This document shows positions 40,866 to 48,710 of a DNA stretch of 64,000 bases, piece after piece (the first letter of the stretch is position 1; the number at the start of each line of letters is the position of its first letter). The notes below the pieces were generated by a model. That model had not been told where the DNA came from. It did not search any database and saw only the letters and a list, made by a program, of their open reading frames with translations. The stretch lies in NCBI GenBank assembly GCA_016707485.1, contig JADJHN010000003.1:62001-126000 (forward strand). Direction: 5' to 3'. The translations under genes were made by a program, and so were the position numbers. The stretch comes from Lysobacterales bacterium (GTDB taxonomy: Bacteria; Pseudomonadota; Gammaproteobacteria; Xanthomonadales; Rhodanobacteraceae).

Positions 40866-42014
40866 TCAAAGCATGCCCAGGCGATGCGCGCCGGCGCGCA
40901 GAACTTCATCCGACTTGGCGAAGCAGAAGCGGATCAGGCGCATATCGGGCGGCGCGGATTCGTAAAACGCTGAAATCGGAATCGCCGCAACGCCGGCATG
41001 CGCAACCAGCCATTCGCAGAAGCTGAAATCGTCCTTGTCGCTCAACGCCGAATAGTCGACCAACTGGAAGTAGGCTCCGGCCACCGGCAGCAGGCGGAAC
41101 TTCGTCGGTGCCAGCAATTCGCGAAAGAAATCGCGGCGCGCCTGGTAGAAGGCCGGCAATTGCAGATAGTGTTCCGGCATCTTTTCAAGAATCTCGGCCA
41201 GGGCAACCTGGGCGGGCGTGAACGTGCAGAACGTCAGGTACTGGTGAACCTTGCGGAACTCGATGCTGAGGTTCCGCGGCGCCACACAGTAACCGACCTT
41301 CCAGCCCGTGCAGTGATAGGTCTTGCCGAACGAACTGACGACAAAACTGCGCATGGCCAGTTCCGCATGGCGCAGCACGCTTTGATGCGAGGCGCCGTCA
41401 AACACGATGTGCTCGTAGACCTCGTCTGAAAGCACGACGATTTCGGTATCCCGAGTGATTTCCGCCAGCGTATCCAGATCCGCTGCGGCAAACACGGCAC
41501 CGGATGGATTGTGCGGCGAGTTGACGATGATCATGCGCGTGCGTGGCGTGATCGCATCGCGCACCCGTTGCCAGTCCACCGAAAAATCGACGGCGTTCAA
41601 TGAGACATGCACGGCAATGCCGCCATTCAGTTCGATCGCCGGTTCGTAGCTGTCATAGCAGGGATCGAGCACGATGACCTCATCACCTGCCCTGACCACG
41701 GCCGCGATCGCCGCGAACAAGGCTTCGGTCGCCCCCGACGTCACCGTGACTTCGTTATCCGCATCGACGCGACAGTTGTACAAGGCTTCCGATTTGCGCG
41801 CGATCTGCTGGCGCAACGCTGGCCAGCCAGTGGCGGGCGCGTACTGGTTCCTGCCTGCGTTCATCGCCTCGGTCAGCGCATCGCGCAGCGCCTGCGGACC
41901 GTCGAAATCGGGAAAGCCCTGGCCCAGATTGACCGCATTGTGGCTCGCAGCCAATTGACTCATGACCGTGAAGATCGTCGTTCCGACCTTGGGCAGCTTG
42001 GTTTCGATCTGCAT
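40866..42014 (-). CDS. Methionine (YbdL-like) aminotransferase
   Basis: Class I PLP aminotransferase that prefers methionine, histidine or aromatic amino acids with keto acids such as alpha-keto-gamma-methylthiobutyrate. The 382 residues show 'NLGQGFPDFDGPQALRDAL', 'VTSGATEALFAAIAAVV', 'NSPHNPSGAVF', 'VLSDEVYEHIVF' and the PLP lysine in 'SSFGKTYHCTGWKVGYC', matching the YbdL/glutamine-transaminase-K group. The ATG at 42014 follows AAAGGCACC. With the downstream omega-amidase it forms the two-gene GTK/omega-amidase pair, which makes the reaction irreversible. Confidence 0.9.
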   Translation of the reverse strand: MQIETKLPKVGTTIFTVMSQLAASHNAVNLGQGFPDFDGPQALRDALTEAMNAGRNQYAPATGWPALRQQIARKSEALYNCRVDADNEVTVTSGATEALFAAIAAVVRAGDEVIVLDPCYDSYEPAIELNGGIAVHVSLNAVDFSVDWQRVRDAITPRTRMIIVNSPHNPSGAVFAAADLDTLAEITRDTEIVVLSDEVYEHIVFDGASHQSVLRHAELAMRSFVVSSFGKTYHCTGWKVGYCVAPRNLSIEFRKVHQYLTFCTFTPAQVALAEILEKMPEHYLQLPAFYQARRDFFRELLAPTKFRLLPVAGAYFQLVDYSALSDKDDFSFCEWLVAHAGVAAIPISAFYESAPPDMRLIRFCFAKSDEVLRAGAHRLGML

Positions 42015-42186
42015 GGTGCCTTTCGTTTGGACGGCCAAAAAAGCCGGGCTCGCGATGGTAGCACGCAGCTATGCGCCGGATAGGCCAGTGGCACGGCGCA
42101 AGACCGTAGCCGAGGAATCGACCGAAACTGCCCGACTCATGCAGAATCGACTGCGAAAGTGACATGACTCGAATAGCGGAGCCCCG

Positions 42187-43125
42187 ATGACATCGGCCAA
42201 CATTCTTCTATCCGACCGCATCGTCGGCGGCCTGCTCGGCCTTCTGATTGGCGATGCCGTCGGCGTGCCCTATGAATTCCACAAGGCCGGGAATCTTCCG
42301 CCCGCCGATGAAATCGACATGATTCCTCCACCCGGCTTTCCACGCTCGCATTCGGACATTTTACCGGGTACCTGGTCAGACGATGGCGCGCAAGCACTTT
42401 GTCTGCTGGCATCGCTGCTCGCTTGCCAAGGGCTCGATCTGCACGATTTTTCCCGACGCCTGCTCGAATGGGCCGACCGTGGTTACTGCGCGGTCGACGG
42501 AATCGTGTTTGATATCGGTCTCCAGACTTCGCGCGCATTGAACGCGCTGCGCTCGGGTTCGCCAGCGCAAAGCAGCGGCCCGGCTGATGAACGGGAAAAC
42601 GGAAATGGCTCGCTGATGCGCGTGCTGCCACTGGCGCTCTGGCATCGAGGCGATGATGAGGAACTGATCTGGCTTGGCGCACGCCAGTCATTGCCGACCC
42701 ATGGCCATTCGCGTTCACGGATTGCCTGCGCGATGTACTGTCTGTGGGCTCGTTATGAGCTCGAAGGCATCGAAGATAGCTGGCAAACGGCGTCAACGAG
42801 CTTGCGGAAACTTGGCCCAATCGGAGGTCTCGACAAGCGCGAAATCGAACTGGTGCTGACACCCCCGGCACAGACGCACGGCTCCGGCTATGTCGTCGAT
42901 TCTTTATGGTCGGCACGTATCGCGGTGGACGAATCGATCGATTATGCCGCCACGATCCGGCGCGCCATCAGTTTCGGAAACGATACCGACACGACTGCGG
43001 CCATTGCCGGAGGCATCGCCGGCATCCGCCATGGCGCGTCCGCCATTCCGCCAATATGGCAGAAAGGACTTCGTGGCCGAGAACTGCTCGATCCATTGCT
43101 GCGTGCATTGATCAACGCACGGTAA
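42187..43125 (+). CDS. ADP-ribosylglycohydrolase family protein
   Basis: Probably removes ADP-ribose from proteins, DNA or small molecules, using two magnesium ions. The 312 residues contain the metal-binding elements 'GLLIGDAVGVPYEF', 'TWSDDGAQALCLLASL', 'ENGNGSLMRVLPLAL' and 'SFGNDTDTTAAIAGGIAGIRHG', so the active site looks intact. A GGAG lies before the ATG. It stands alone on the plus strand between an aminotransferase and a broken sirtuin-like frame. DraG-type dinitrogenase activation is unlikely, as no nif genes are here. Confidence 0.9.
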   Translation: MTSANILLSDRIVGGLLGLLIGDAVGVPYEFHKAGNLPPADEIDMIPPPGFPRSHSDILPGTWSDDGAQALCLLASLLACQGLDLHDFSRRLLEWADRGYCAVDGIVFDIGLQTSRALNALRSGSPAQSSGPADERENGNGSLMRVLPLALWHRGDDEELIWLGARQSLPTHGHSRSRIACAMYCLWARYELEGIEDSWQTASTSLRKLGPIGGLDKREIELVLTPPAQTHGSGYVVDSLWSARIAVDESIDYAATIRRAISFGNDTDTTAAIAGGIAGIRHGASAIPPIWQKGLRGRELLDPLLRALINAR

Positions 43126-43141
43126 TCGATGGATCTGTCGA

Positions 43142-43318
43142 TCAATCGAACAAGCGCGGCAATGTCACCGCTGCGTCAAAACACATGCATACATCCATCA
43201 ACGGCAACAGTTCGGTGGACATGCCCGCGCCGGTCAGCACGACGATGCGCTTTGCGTCACCGATGAGATTTCCTGCGGCTTCGAAAACCAGCCCCCAAAG
43301 CTCGCCCTCTCCATGAAA
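43142..43318 (-). pseudogene. Sirtuin-like N-terminal fragment
   Basis: The frame reads 'LVFEAAGNLIGDAKRIVVLTGAGMSTE' (about 43291-43211), which matches the first helix and the NAD-binding GAG loop of Sir2-family deacylases. After this the expected '(S)GIPDFR' is lost and 22 unrelated residues lead to a stop. A sirtuin is normally about 240-280 residues, so this is a remnant at best. The upstream end of the frame is a REP-like repeat. The match is short, so chance similarity is possible. Confidence 0.35.
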
Positions 43319-43319
43319 T

Positions 43320-43348
43320 CCGTTCAGGCTGAGCCTGTCGAAGCCCGG
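43320..43348. repeat. REP-like palindrome (AGGCTGAGCCT core)
   Basis: The core AGGCTGAGCCT is an inverted repeat around one G, within the wider CCGTTCAGGCTGAGCCTGTC-GAAGCCCGG. This is the form of a dispersed palindrome found between genes in many proteobacteria. It separates the HEPN-like gene from the sirtuin-like fragment and may mark the site of a past rearrangement. Confidence 0.6.
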
Positions 43349-43373
43349 TTGAAATGGCCCTTCGGCAAACACG

Positions 43374-44021
43374 TCAGACGACTGGATAGAGGATTTCCCC
43401 GAAGTCCACGTCCGGCTGATCGAGCATGAGTTCCACGAACACGGGTACGACTGCGGACATGATGTTCGCGCCGTCCTTCACCTGCGCACGGTTGGCGCGG
43501 CTGTTCCAGGTCGCACCACCGTGCACGAGCTGGTTGCGCAGCACGTAGAGCCGATCGAACACGATGCCGAGCACGACATCGACGCGACCATCGAGCACCG
43601 CCCGCGTCGCGGCCTTGCCGCTGGCCTGGAATTGCTCTTCCCAATGCCCGCTCGAATCGTGATCGCGCAACGCGCGCCAGAATGGTTCGAACACGTACTT
43701 GTTCGCGACCAGCGTGCGCACCGGCCCGCTGAACTGCGTGAGCATCAGCGATGCCAGCCGCTTGTCCGCATCGACCGCCACGAGTTGTGCAAAGAACGCC
43801 CGCACCTGCTCACGCGAACTGTCCTCGAAACCAAACGCCCTCGCATACGCGGCATTGAACGCGATCCACAGAAACACGAACCGCGCATCGGGATCACCCT
43901 CCTCCTGCTGCGCACGCGCCAGCCAACTGATCGCGCGGTGGATGCGCACACGCATCGGTTCGGGGATGGCCTCTCCGCGCACGGCGAGCTTTGCCTTGAG
44001 ATACGTTGCGGCCATGGTCAT
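43374..44021 (-). CDS. HEPN-like protein of unknown function
   Basis: A 215-residue, largely helical protein I do not recognise as a named family. It ends its helical core with R162-N-Q-L-V-H167 ('RNQLVHGG'), the R-x4-H motif of HEPN RNases and of HEPN-containing defence or toxin proteins. Other features are 'RVRIHRAISWLARAQQE' and 'DPDARFVFLWIAFNAAYARAFG'. No membrane segment or signal. It heads a minus-strand pair with the sirtuin-like fragment right behind it. RNase activity is inferred from the motif alone. Confidence 0.65.
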   Translation of the reverse strand: MTMAATYLKAKLAVRGEAIPEPMRVRIHRAISWLARAQQEEGDPDARFVFLWIAFNAAYARAFGFEDSSREQVRAFFAQLVAVDADKRLASLMLTQFSGPVRTLVANKYVFEPFWRALRDHDSSGHWEEQFQASGKAATRAVLDGRVDVVLGIVFDRLYVLRNQLVHGGATWNSRANRAQVKDGANIMSAVVPVFVELMLDQPDVDFGEILYPVV

Positions 44022-44245
44022 CCAGAAAGCGAAATCATTCGGGCTTGCCGTTCATGGCAGTCACGTTACCGAAAAGTTCGTTGCCGCTGGTAACCCGGAA
44101 AAAGGCTGAATCGCCAACAGCGCGGAATCCGAGACGATTCTCATACCTGCTCGGCTGGTCGCATAGGCATCACGCCGGTAAGCGGAAGCCAGCCGACATG
44201 GTGGGTGGTACCGCCATGCCGGTCTTGGCTATTGCCCGAAACGCA

Positions 44246-46126
44246 TCAGGCCGTCGGTGTGTCGAGCAGGATGCGGTTGAGGCGCTGGACAAACGCCGCC
44301 GGGTCGTCGAGTTGGGCGCCTTCGGCGACCTGGGCTTGTTCGAGCAGCAACAGGGCGAGGTCCTTGGAGCGCTCGGGGTCGGCTTCGGCTTCAAGGCGCT
44401 TGAGCAGGGCGTGGGCCGGGTTGATTTCCAGAACCGGCGCGGAATCGGGCATTTCGTGGCCGGATTGCTTGAGCACGCGGCGCAGATGCAGGGCCATGTC
44501 GTATTCGTCGAGCACCAGGCACGAGGGCGATTCGGTCAAACGGCGGCTGACCTTGACGTCACTGACGCGCTCGCCGAGCAATTCCTTGAGCTTGGCGACG
44601 ACGCCGGAAGCGGCTTCCTCGCTGGCCTTGTGGGCTTCCGCATCGGCCGCATCGAGTTCGATCTCGCCCTTGCCAACGTGGCGCAGTTTCTTGCCTGCGT
44701 ATTCGGTGAGATAGCCGGCCATCCATTCGTCGATGCGATCGGACATCAACAGCACTTCGACGCCCTTGGCGCGCAGCGACTCCAGTTGTGGACTGCCCTT
44801 GGCCGCCGCATGCGAATCGGCGGTGATGTACCAGATGACGTCCTGGCCAACCTGCATGCGGCCAATGTAATCGTCCAGCGAAACGCTCGGCGCCGTACCT
44901 TCGGAATGCGTCGAGGCAAAGCGCAGCAACTTGGCGATGCGCTCGCGGTTGCCGGCATCCTCGGCAATGCCTTCCTTGAGCACGCCACCAAAGGCATTCC
45001 AGAACGTCGCGTACTTGTCGGCTTCGTCCTTGGCCAGCTTGTCGAGCAGGTCGAGCACGCGCTTGGTGCAGGCGCCCTTGATGCGCTCGACCTGACGGTT
45101 CTGTTGGAGGATCTCGCGGCTGACGTTGAGCGGCAGGTCATCGGAATCGACCACGCCGCGCACGAAACGCAGATAGGCCGGCAACAACTGCTCGCTGGCA
45201 TCCATGATGAAGACGCGGCGGATATACAGCTTGAGTCCCTTGCGCTCCTCGCGGCCATTCATGAAATCGAACGGCGCCTTGGCCGGCACGAACAGCAGCG
45301 AGGTGAAATTCTGGTTGCCTTCGACGCGGTTGTGCGTCCATGCCAGCGCGTCGCTGAAATCATGGCTCAGCGATTTGTAGAAATTCTGATAGTCCGTATC
45401 CGCAAGCTCGTTCTTCGGACGCGTCCAGAGCGCCGATGCGGAGTTGACCACTTCCCATTCATCGCCGGGCTTGCCATCCACTTCCTTGGGCATGCGAATC
45501 GGGAAGCCGATGTGCTCGGAGTAGCGTGAAACCAGACTGCGAACTTTCCATGCCTCAAGAAATTCGCTTTCGTCCTCCTTCAAGTGCAGGACGACGGTGG
45601 TTCCACGTCGCGCGACATCAAGCGTATCGAGGGTGTATTCGCCCTTGCCGTCGCTTTCCCAGCGAACACCTTCGGCGGCATCGCTGCCGGCACGCCGACT
45701 GACCACCGTGACCTTGTCCGCAACCACGAAGGCCGAATAGAAACCCACGCCGAACTGACCGATCAGGCGACTGTCCGCCTTGCTTTCAGCGGCAAGCGAT
45801 TCAAGATAGCGGCGCGTGCCCGAGCTGGCGATGGTGCCGAGATTGGCGATGAGTTCATCTCGACTCATGCCGATGCCGTTGTCGTGCACGCTCAGCGTGC
45901 GTGCTTCCTTGTCGATCGAGATATCGATGCGCAATTCGGAGTCATCCGAGAGCCATTGCGGCTGTGCAATCGATTCGAAGCGGAGCTTGTCGCAGGCGTC
46001 GGAGGCATTCGAGACGAGTTCGCGAAGGAAGATTTCCTTGTGCGAATAAAGCGAATGCGTGACCAGGTGCAGAACCTGGGCGACTTCGGCTTCGAATTTG
46101 CGGGTTTCGGTGGTAGCGGTGATCAT
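44246..46126 (-). CDS. htpG: Molecular chaperone HtpG (Hsp90)
   Basis: Dimeric ATP-dependent chaperone of the cytosol. The 626 residues show the GHKL ATPase motifs 'RELVSNASDACDKLRFESI', 'VHDNGIGMSRDELIANLGTIASSGT' and 'GQFGVGFYSAFVVADKV', the middle domain 'DDLPLNVSREILQQNRQVERIK' and a C-terminal dimerisation domain. The length is normal. It stands alone between the accessory HEPN locus and the repeat-rich gap before rplS. Confidence 0.98.
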   Translation of the reverse strand: MITATTETRKFEAEVAQVLHLVTHSLYSHKEIFLRELVSNASDACDKLRFESIAQPQWLSDDSELRIDISIDKEARTLSVHDNGIGMSRDELIANLGTIASSGTRRYLESLAAESKADSRLIGQFGVGFYSAFVVADKVTVVSRRAGSDAAEGVRWESDGKGEYTLDTLDVARRGTTVVLHLKEDESEFLEAWKVRSLVSRYSEHIGFPIRMPKEVDGKPGDEWEVVNSASALWTRPKNELADTDYQNFYKSLSHDFSDALAWTHNRVEGNQNFTSLLFVPAKAPFDFMNGREERKGLKLYIRRVFIMDASEQLLPAYLRFVRGVVDSDDLPLNVSREILQQNRQVERIKGACTKRVLDLLDKLAKDEADKYATFWNAFGGVLKEGIAEDAGNRERIAKLLRFASTHSEGTAPSVSLDDYIGRMQVGQDVIWYITADSHAAAKGSPQLESLRAKGVEVLLMSDRIDEWMAGYLTEYAGKKLRHVGKGEIELDAADAEAHKASEEAASGVVAKLKELLGERVSDVKVSRRLTESPSCLVLDEYDMALHLRRVLKQSGHEMPDSAPVLEINPAHALLKRLEAEADPERSKDLALLLLEQAQVAEGAQLDDPAAFVQRLNRILLDTPTA

Positions 46127-46225
46127 GGGCAGCAGCCTTTCAATCAGTTTGAGCTGCCTGACTGTTGGGGGCCGCGGTGCCCGATTTCAACCACCGAAGG
46201 CGGTGGCATCGCCTGCAACTGCTCG

Positions 46226-46244
46226 GCAACTGCTCCTGCGTTGC
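46226..46244. repeat. Degenerate copy of the 48-bp repeat hairpin
   Basis: GCAAC (46226-46230), loop TGCTCCTGC and GTTGC (46240-46244) reproduce the inner arms and the exact loop of the 48-bp repeats at 46318-46446; the outer GCCG pairs are lost. It is about 90 bases from the array and suggests the array was once longer. Confidence 0.55.
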
Positions 46245-46317
46245 TCTCGGCCCTTGTTCCCGACAGGGCTCTACCGCCTCCATCCTTGGAGGCGTACCTC
46301 CTGCATCCATGCAGTCG

Positions 46318-46446
46318 TCCTGCGTTGCCGGCATACAGGCCATCCATGGCATCGCCGGCAACTGCTCCTGCGTTGCCGGCATACAGGCCATCCATGGCAT
46401 CGCCGGCAACTGCTCCTGCGTTGCCGGCATACAGGCCATCCATGGC
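46318..46446. repeat. 48-bp tandem repeat, copy set B (about 2.7 units)
   Basis: GTTGCCGGCATACAGG starts at 46324, 46372 and 46420, an exact 48-base period with nearly identical units. Two perfect hairpins are formed by GCCGGCAAC and GTTGCCGGC around TGCTCCTGC (46354-46380 and 46402-46428). The same family, reversed, lies at 23925-24004, with an A-T pair replacing the G-C pair at position five of the stem. It fills most of the 408-base gap between htpG and rplS; I see no gene in that gap, since all minus-strand frames are open only because of the repeat. Confidence 0.9.
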
Positions 46447-46452
46447 CATAAC

Positions 46453-46480
46453 AATACGGCCGCCTTGCGGCGGCCGTATT
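46453..46480 (-). terminator. Intrinsic terminator after rplS
   Basis: Arms AATACGGCCGCC (46453-46464) and GGCGGCCGTATT (46469-46480) form a perfect 12-bp stem with a four-base loop. In the direction of rplS it is followed by GTTATGG, a short T-containing tail. It lies about 55 bases after the rplS stop and right beside repeat set B. Confidence 0.85.
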
Positions 46481-46534
46481 GCGACGAGGAGCACAGACGC
46501 GACTCAATGCTCCAAGACGGATTTTCTGCAGCGC

Positions 46535-46900
46535 TTATTCCTGCGCGGCGATCGGCGTGCCAAGGTCTTCCTTGATGCGCGCCTTCTTGCCCTGCAAGCC
46601 ACGCAGGTAATAGAGCTTGGCTCCGCGCACGGAACCACGGCGCTTGACCACGACCGACTCGATGACCTGGCTGTGTGCCTGGAACACACGCTCGACGCCG
46701 GTACCGTGCGACATCTTGCGTACGGTGAATGCGGAACTGAGGCCGGCATTCTTCTTGGCAATGACCACGCCTTCATAAGCCTGCACGCGCTCGCGATTGC
46801 CTTCCTTGACCTTGACGTTGACCACGACGGTATCGCCGGGGCCGAACTTCGGCAGGGTGCGGGTGATCTGTTCTGCTTCGAATTGTTGGAGGAGGTTCAT
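46535..46900 (-). CDS. rplS: 50S ribosomal protein L19
   Basis: Sits at the interface of the ribosomal subunits. The 121 residues begin 'MNLLQQFEAEQITRTLPKFGPGDTVVVNVKVKEG' and end in the conserved 'VVVKRRGSVRGAKLYYLRGLQGKKARIKE'. The ATG at 46900 is the family start; a longer frame adds nine residues. Last gene of rpsP-rimM-trmD-rplS. Confidence 0.99.
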   Translation of the reverse strand: MNLLQQFEAEQITRTLPKFGPGDTVVVNVKVKEGNRERVQAYEGVVIAKKNAGLSSAFTVRKMSHGTGVERVFQAHSQVIESVVVKRRGSVRGAKLYYLRGLQGKKARIKEDLGTPIAAQE

Positions 46901-46935
46901 GGCATTCACCAATAGCGTTGGATTCATATGCAGGT

Positions 46936-47703
46936 TCAGCGCACGCCGCCCTGCTGGTTCTTGGCCGCCCGATGTTCGTGGCGGAATTCTTCAAGCAACG
47001 TGCGGGCCTCGGCATCGAGTTCCACGCGTGCCAGCAGATCAGGACGCCGCAGCCAGGTTCTTCCCAGAGCCTGTTTGCGTCGCCAGCGTCGGATCATCGC
47101 GTGATCACCCGACATCAACACTTCCGGCACCGCACCGAGGTCATCGCTGACCGGCCGGGTGTAGTGCGGACAATCCAGCAGGCCTCCGCTGAAGGAATCC
47201 TGCTCGGCGGACTGCGCATCGTTCAATGCGCCATCCTGCAATCGTCCAATCGCGTCGATAACGACAGCGGCTGCCAGCTCGCCTCCTGAAAGCACGTAGT
47301 CGCCGATGGAAATCTCCTCGTCGACCAGGTTTTCCAGCACGCGTTCGTCAACTCCTTCGTAGCGGCCGCACAGCAGGATCAAGCGTTCCTGGTGCGCCAA
47401 CTCGACGATTTTTTCCTGCGTGAGCCGCGTGCCCTGCGGACTCAGGTAAATCACCTTGGCCGATTGCGCCGCTGCCGCGTGCACGTTCTGCAACGCATCG
47501 CGCAACGGCCCGATCGTCATCAACATGCCAGGGCCGCCACCAAACGGACGACTGTCGACGGTGCGGTGATTGTCGGTCGCGAAATCCCGTGGGTTGCAGG
47601 TTTTCACCTCCAGCAACCCTCGCTCCTGCGCCCTGCCCACCACGCCGATCCCGGCACAGGAATCAATGAACTCGGGAAACAGCGTGATGACGTCGATGCG
47701 CAT
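46936..47703 (-). CDS. trmD: tRNA (guanosine(37)-N1)-methyltransferase
   Basis: Methylates G37 of tRNAs from SAM, which prevents frameshifts. The 255 residues start 'MRIDVITLFPEFI' and hold the trefoil-knot SAM site: 'RPFGGGPGMLM', 'VIYLSPQGTRLTQEKIVELA', 'LILLCGRYEGVDERVLE' and 'EISIGDYVLSGGELAAAVVIDAI'. The length is normal. It lies between rimM and rplS, the usual order. Confidence 0.98.
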   Translation of the reverse strand: MRIDVITLFPEFIDSCAGIGVVGRAQERGLLEVKTCNPRDFATDNHRTVDSRPFGGGPGMLMTIGPLRDALQNVHAAAAQSAKVIYLSPQGTRLTQEKIVELAHQERLILLCGRYEGVDERVLENLVDEEISIGDYVLSGGELAAAVVIDAIGRLQDGALNDAQSAEQDSFSGGLLDCPHYTRPVSDDLGAVPEVLMSGDHAMIRRWRRKQALGRTWLRRPDLLARVELDAEARTLLEEFRHEHRAAKNQQGGVR

Positions 47704-47728
47704 CGCGCGTGTCCGGTCGATCCGATTC

Positions 47729-48244
47729 CTAGAACTCCGGATCCCAGTCGACCGTGACCCGGCCGGCGGCGAAATCCACAGTCTTCACATAATCATCGAG
47801 CACGAAGGGCAGCAACCGCTCGCGCTCACCATCCCGAACCACCATCACATCGTTGGCGCCGGTGCTGAGCAGATGGGAAATCCGACCCAGCGACACACCT
47901 TCAATGGTGACAACCTCGAGTCCTTCGAGGTCGGTCCAGTAGTACTCATCCGCGTTCGGATCCTGCAGAACCGAGCGCCTGACCTTGATCTCGCATCCGA
48001 CCAGGCTCGCTGCGCGATCCCGGTCGGTGACTTCAGGCAGGCTGGCAACAATGCCCTTGCCCTGCTCCCTGCCCTTGCATCCGCTTATTTCGCGATCTCC
48101 GGCTGCCGAACTCAACAACCACGGCTGATAACGGAAGATCCGTGTGCGAGGCTCGGTATAGGATTCGAGCTTGACCTCGCCCGCCACACCGTGGAGCCCG
48201 ACGATCCTGCCAACCAGGATCAACCGGTCACCCGCCGCGATCAC
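47729..48244 (-). CDS. rimM: Ribosome maturation factor RimM
   Basis: Helps 30S maturation around the head region by binding S19. The 171 residues have the N-domain 'LILVGRIVGLHGVAGEVKLESYTEP' and the PRC-barrel C-domain 'YYWTDLEGLEVVTIEGVSLGRISHLLSTGANDVMVV'. The GTG start at 48244 overlaps the rpsP stop as GTGA; no suitable ATG is near, and longer frames read through rpsP. Confidence 0.95.
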   Translation of the reverse strand: MIAAGDRLILVGRIVGLHGVAGEVKLESYTEPRTRIFRYQPWLLSSAAGDREISGCKGREQGKGIVASLPEVTDRDRAASLVGCEIKVRRSVLQDPNADEYYWTDLEGLEVVTIEGVSLGRISHLLSTGANDVMVVRDGERERLLPFVLDDYVKTVDFAAGRVTVDWDPEF

Positions 48245-48501
48245 GCCGCTTGCGCAGCCTGCTTCGATGCCGCCTTGTACAGCGACTTGACCTTTTCGGT
48301 CAGCTGGGCACCCTGATCGACCCAATGCTTGACGCGCTCGGTGTCGAGCTGGAGCTTGACATCCTGACCGGCTGCGATCGGGTTGTAGAAGCCGACGCGC
48401 TCGATATTGCGGCCGTCGCGCGCATCGCGCTGGTCGGCAACAACGATGTGATAGAACGGGCGCTTCTTGGCACCGCCGCGGGAAAGGCGAATCTTGACCA
48501 T
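48241..48501 (-). CDS. rpsP: 30S ribosomal protein S16
   Basis: Small-subunit protein of 86 residues, starting 'MVKIRLSRGGAKKRPFYHIVVADQRDARDGRNIERVGFYNP', the typical S16 N-terminus, with an alanine-rich end. First gene of the rpsP-rimM-trmD-rplS operon. Upstream on its strand are a GC-rich hairpin (CCGGC/GCCGG near 48530-48545) and a good -10 box. Confidence 0.99.
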   Translation of the reverse strand: MVKIRLSRGGAKKRPFYHIVVADQRDARDGRNIERVGFYNPIAAGQDVKLQLDTERVKHWVDQGAQLTEKVKSLYKAASKQAAQAA

Positions 48502-48576
48502 GATATCTCTCTGATATTGCTGGAATTTCCGGCGCGCACGCCGGAGAAAAACCGGGTCGGGCCAAGGGAGCCGCGC

Positions 48577-48582
48577 ATTTTA
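48577..48582 (-). promoter_or_regulatory. Candidate -10 box of the rpsP operon promoter
   Basis: Read on the minus strand, TAAAAT lies in GCTAAAATGCGCGGC, about 75 bases before the rpsP ATG. The -10 box with a GCGCGG start region resembles stringent-type ribosomal promoters. The -35 (CTTTCA, 17 bases upstream) is weak. Confidence 0.55.
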
Positions 48583-48710
48583 GCGGATTTGCGGGAAAAT
48601 GAAAGCCCTGCAAGCATTTAGCCGGGCTTTGCGGGTTTGGTCGAGGCCGCAGGTCGAGGCTCGATCAACCGGTTCGATTCTGTCTGCAGTGGGAAAACCG
48701 CGCCGGCGCC

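Noticed and set aside
42187..43125. DraG-type regulator of nitrogenase
   Set aside because: The fold and metal motifs fit, but there are no nif or draT genes nearby, so only the general family call is made.
43320..43372. N-terminal extension of the sirtuin-like frame (FDRLSLNG)
   Set aside because: These residues are the translation of the REP-like palindrome and not part of any sirtuin.
46144..46494. Repeat-encoded protein with DGLYAGNAGAVAGDAM units on the minus strand
   Set aside because: The 48-base period keeps all three minus-strand frames open, each giving a different 16-residue repeat. Openness is a by-product of period length, not coding, and no start signal or family is seen.
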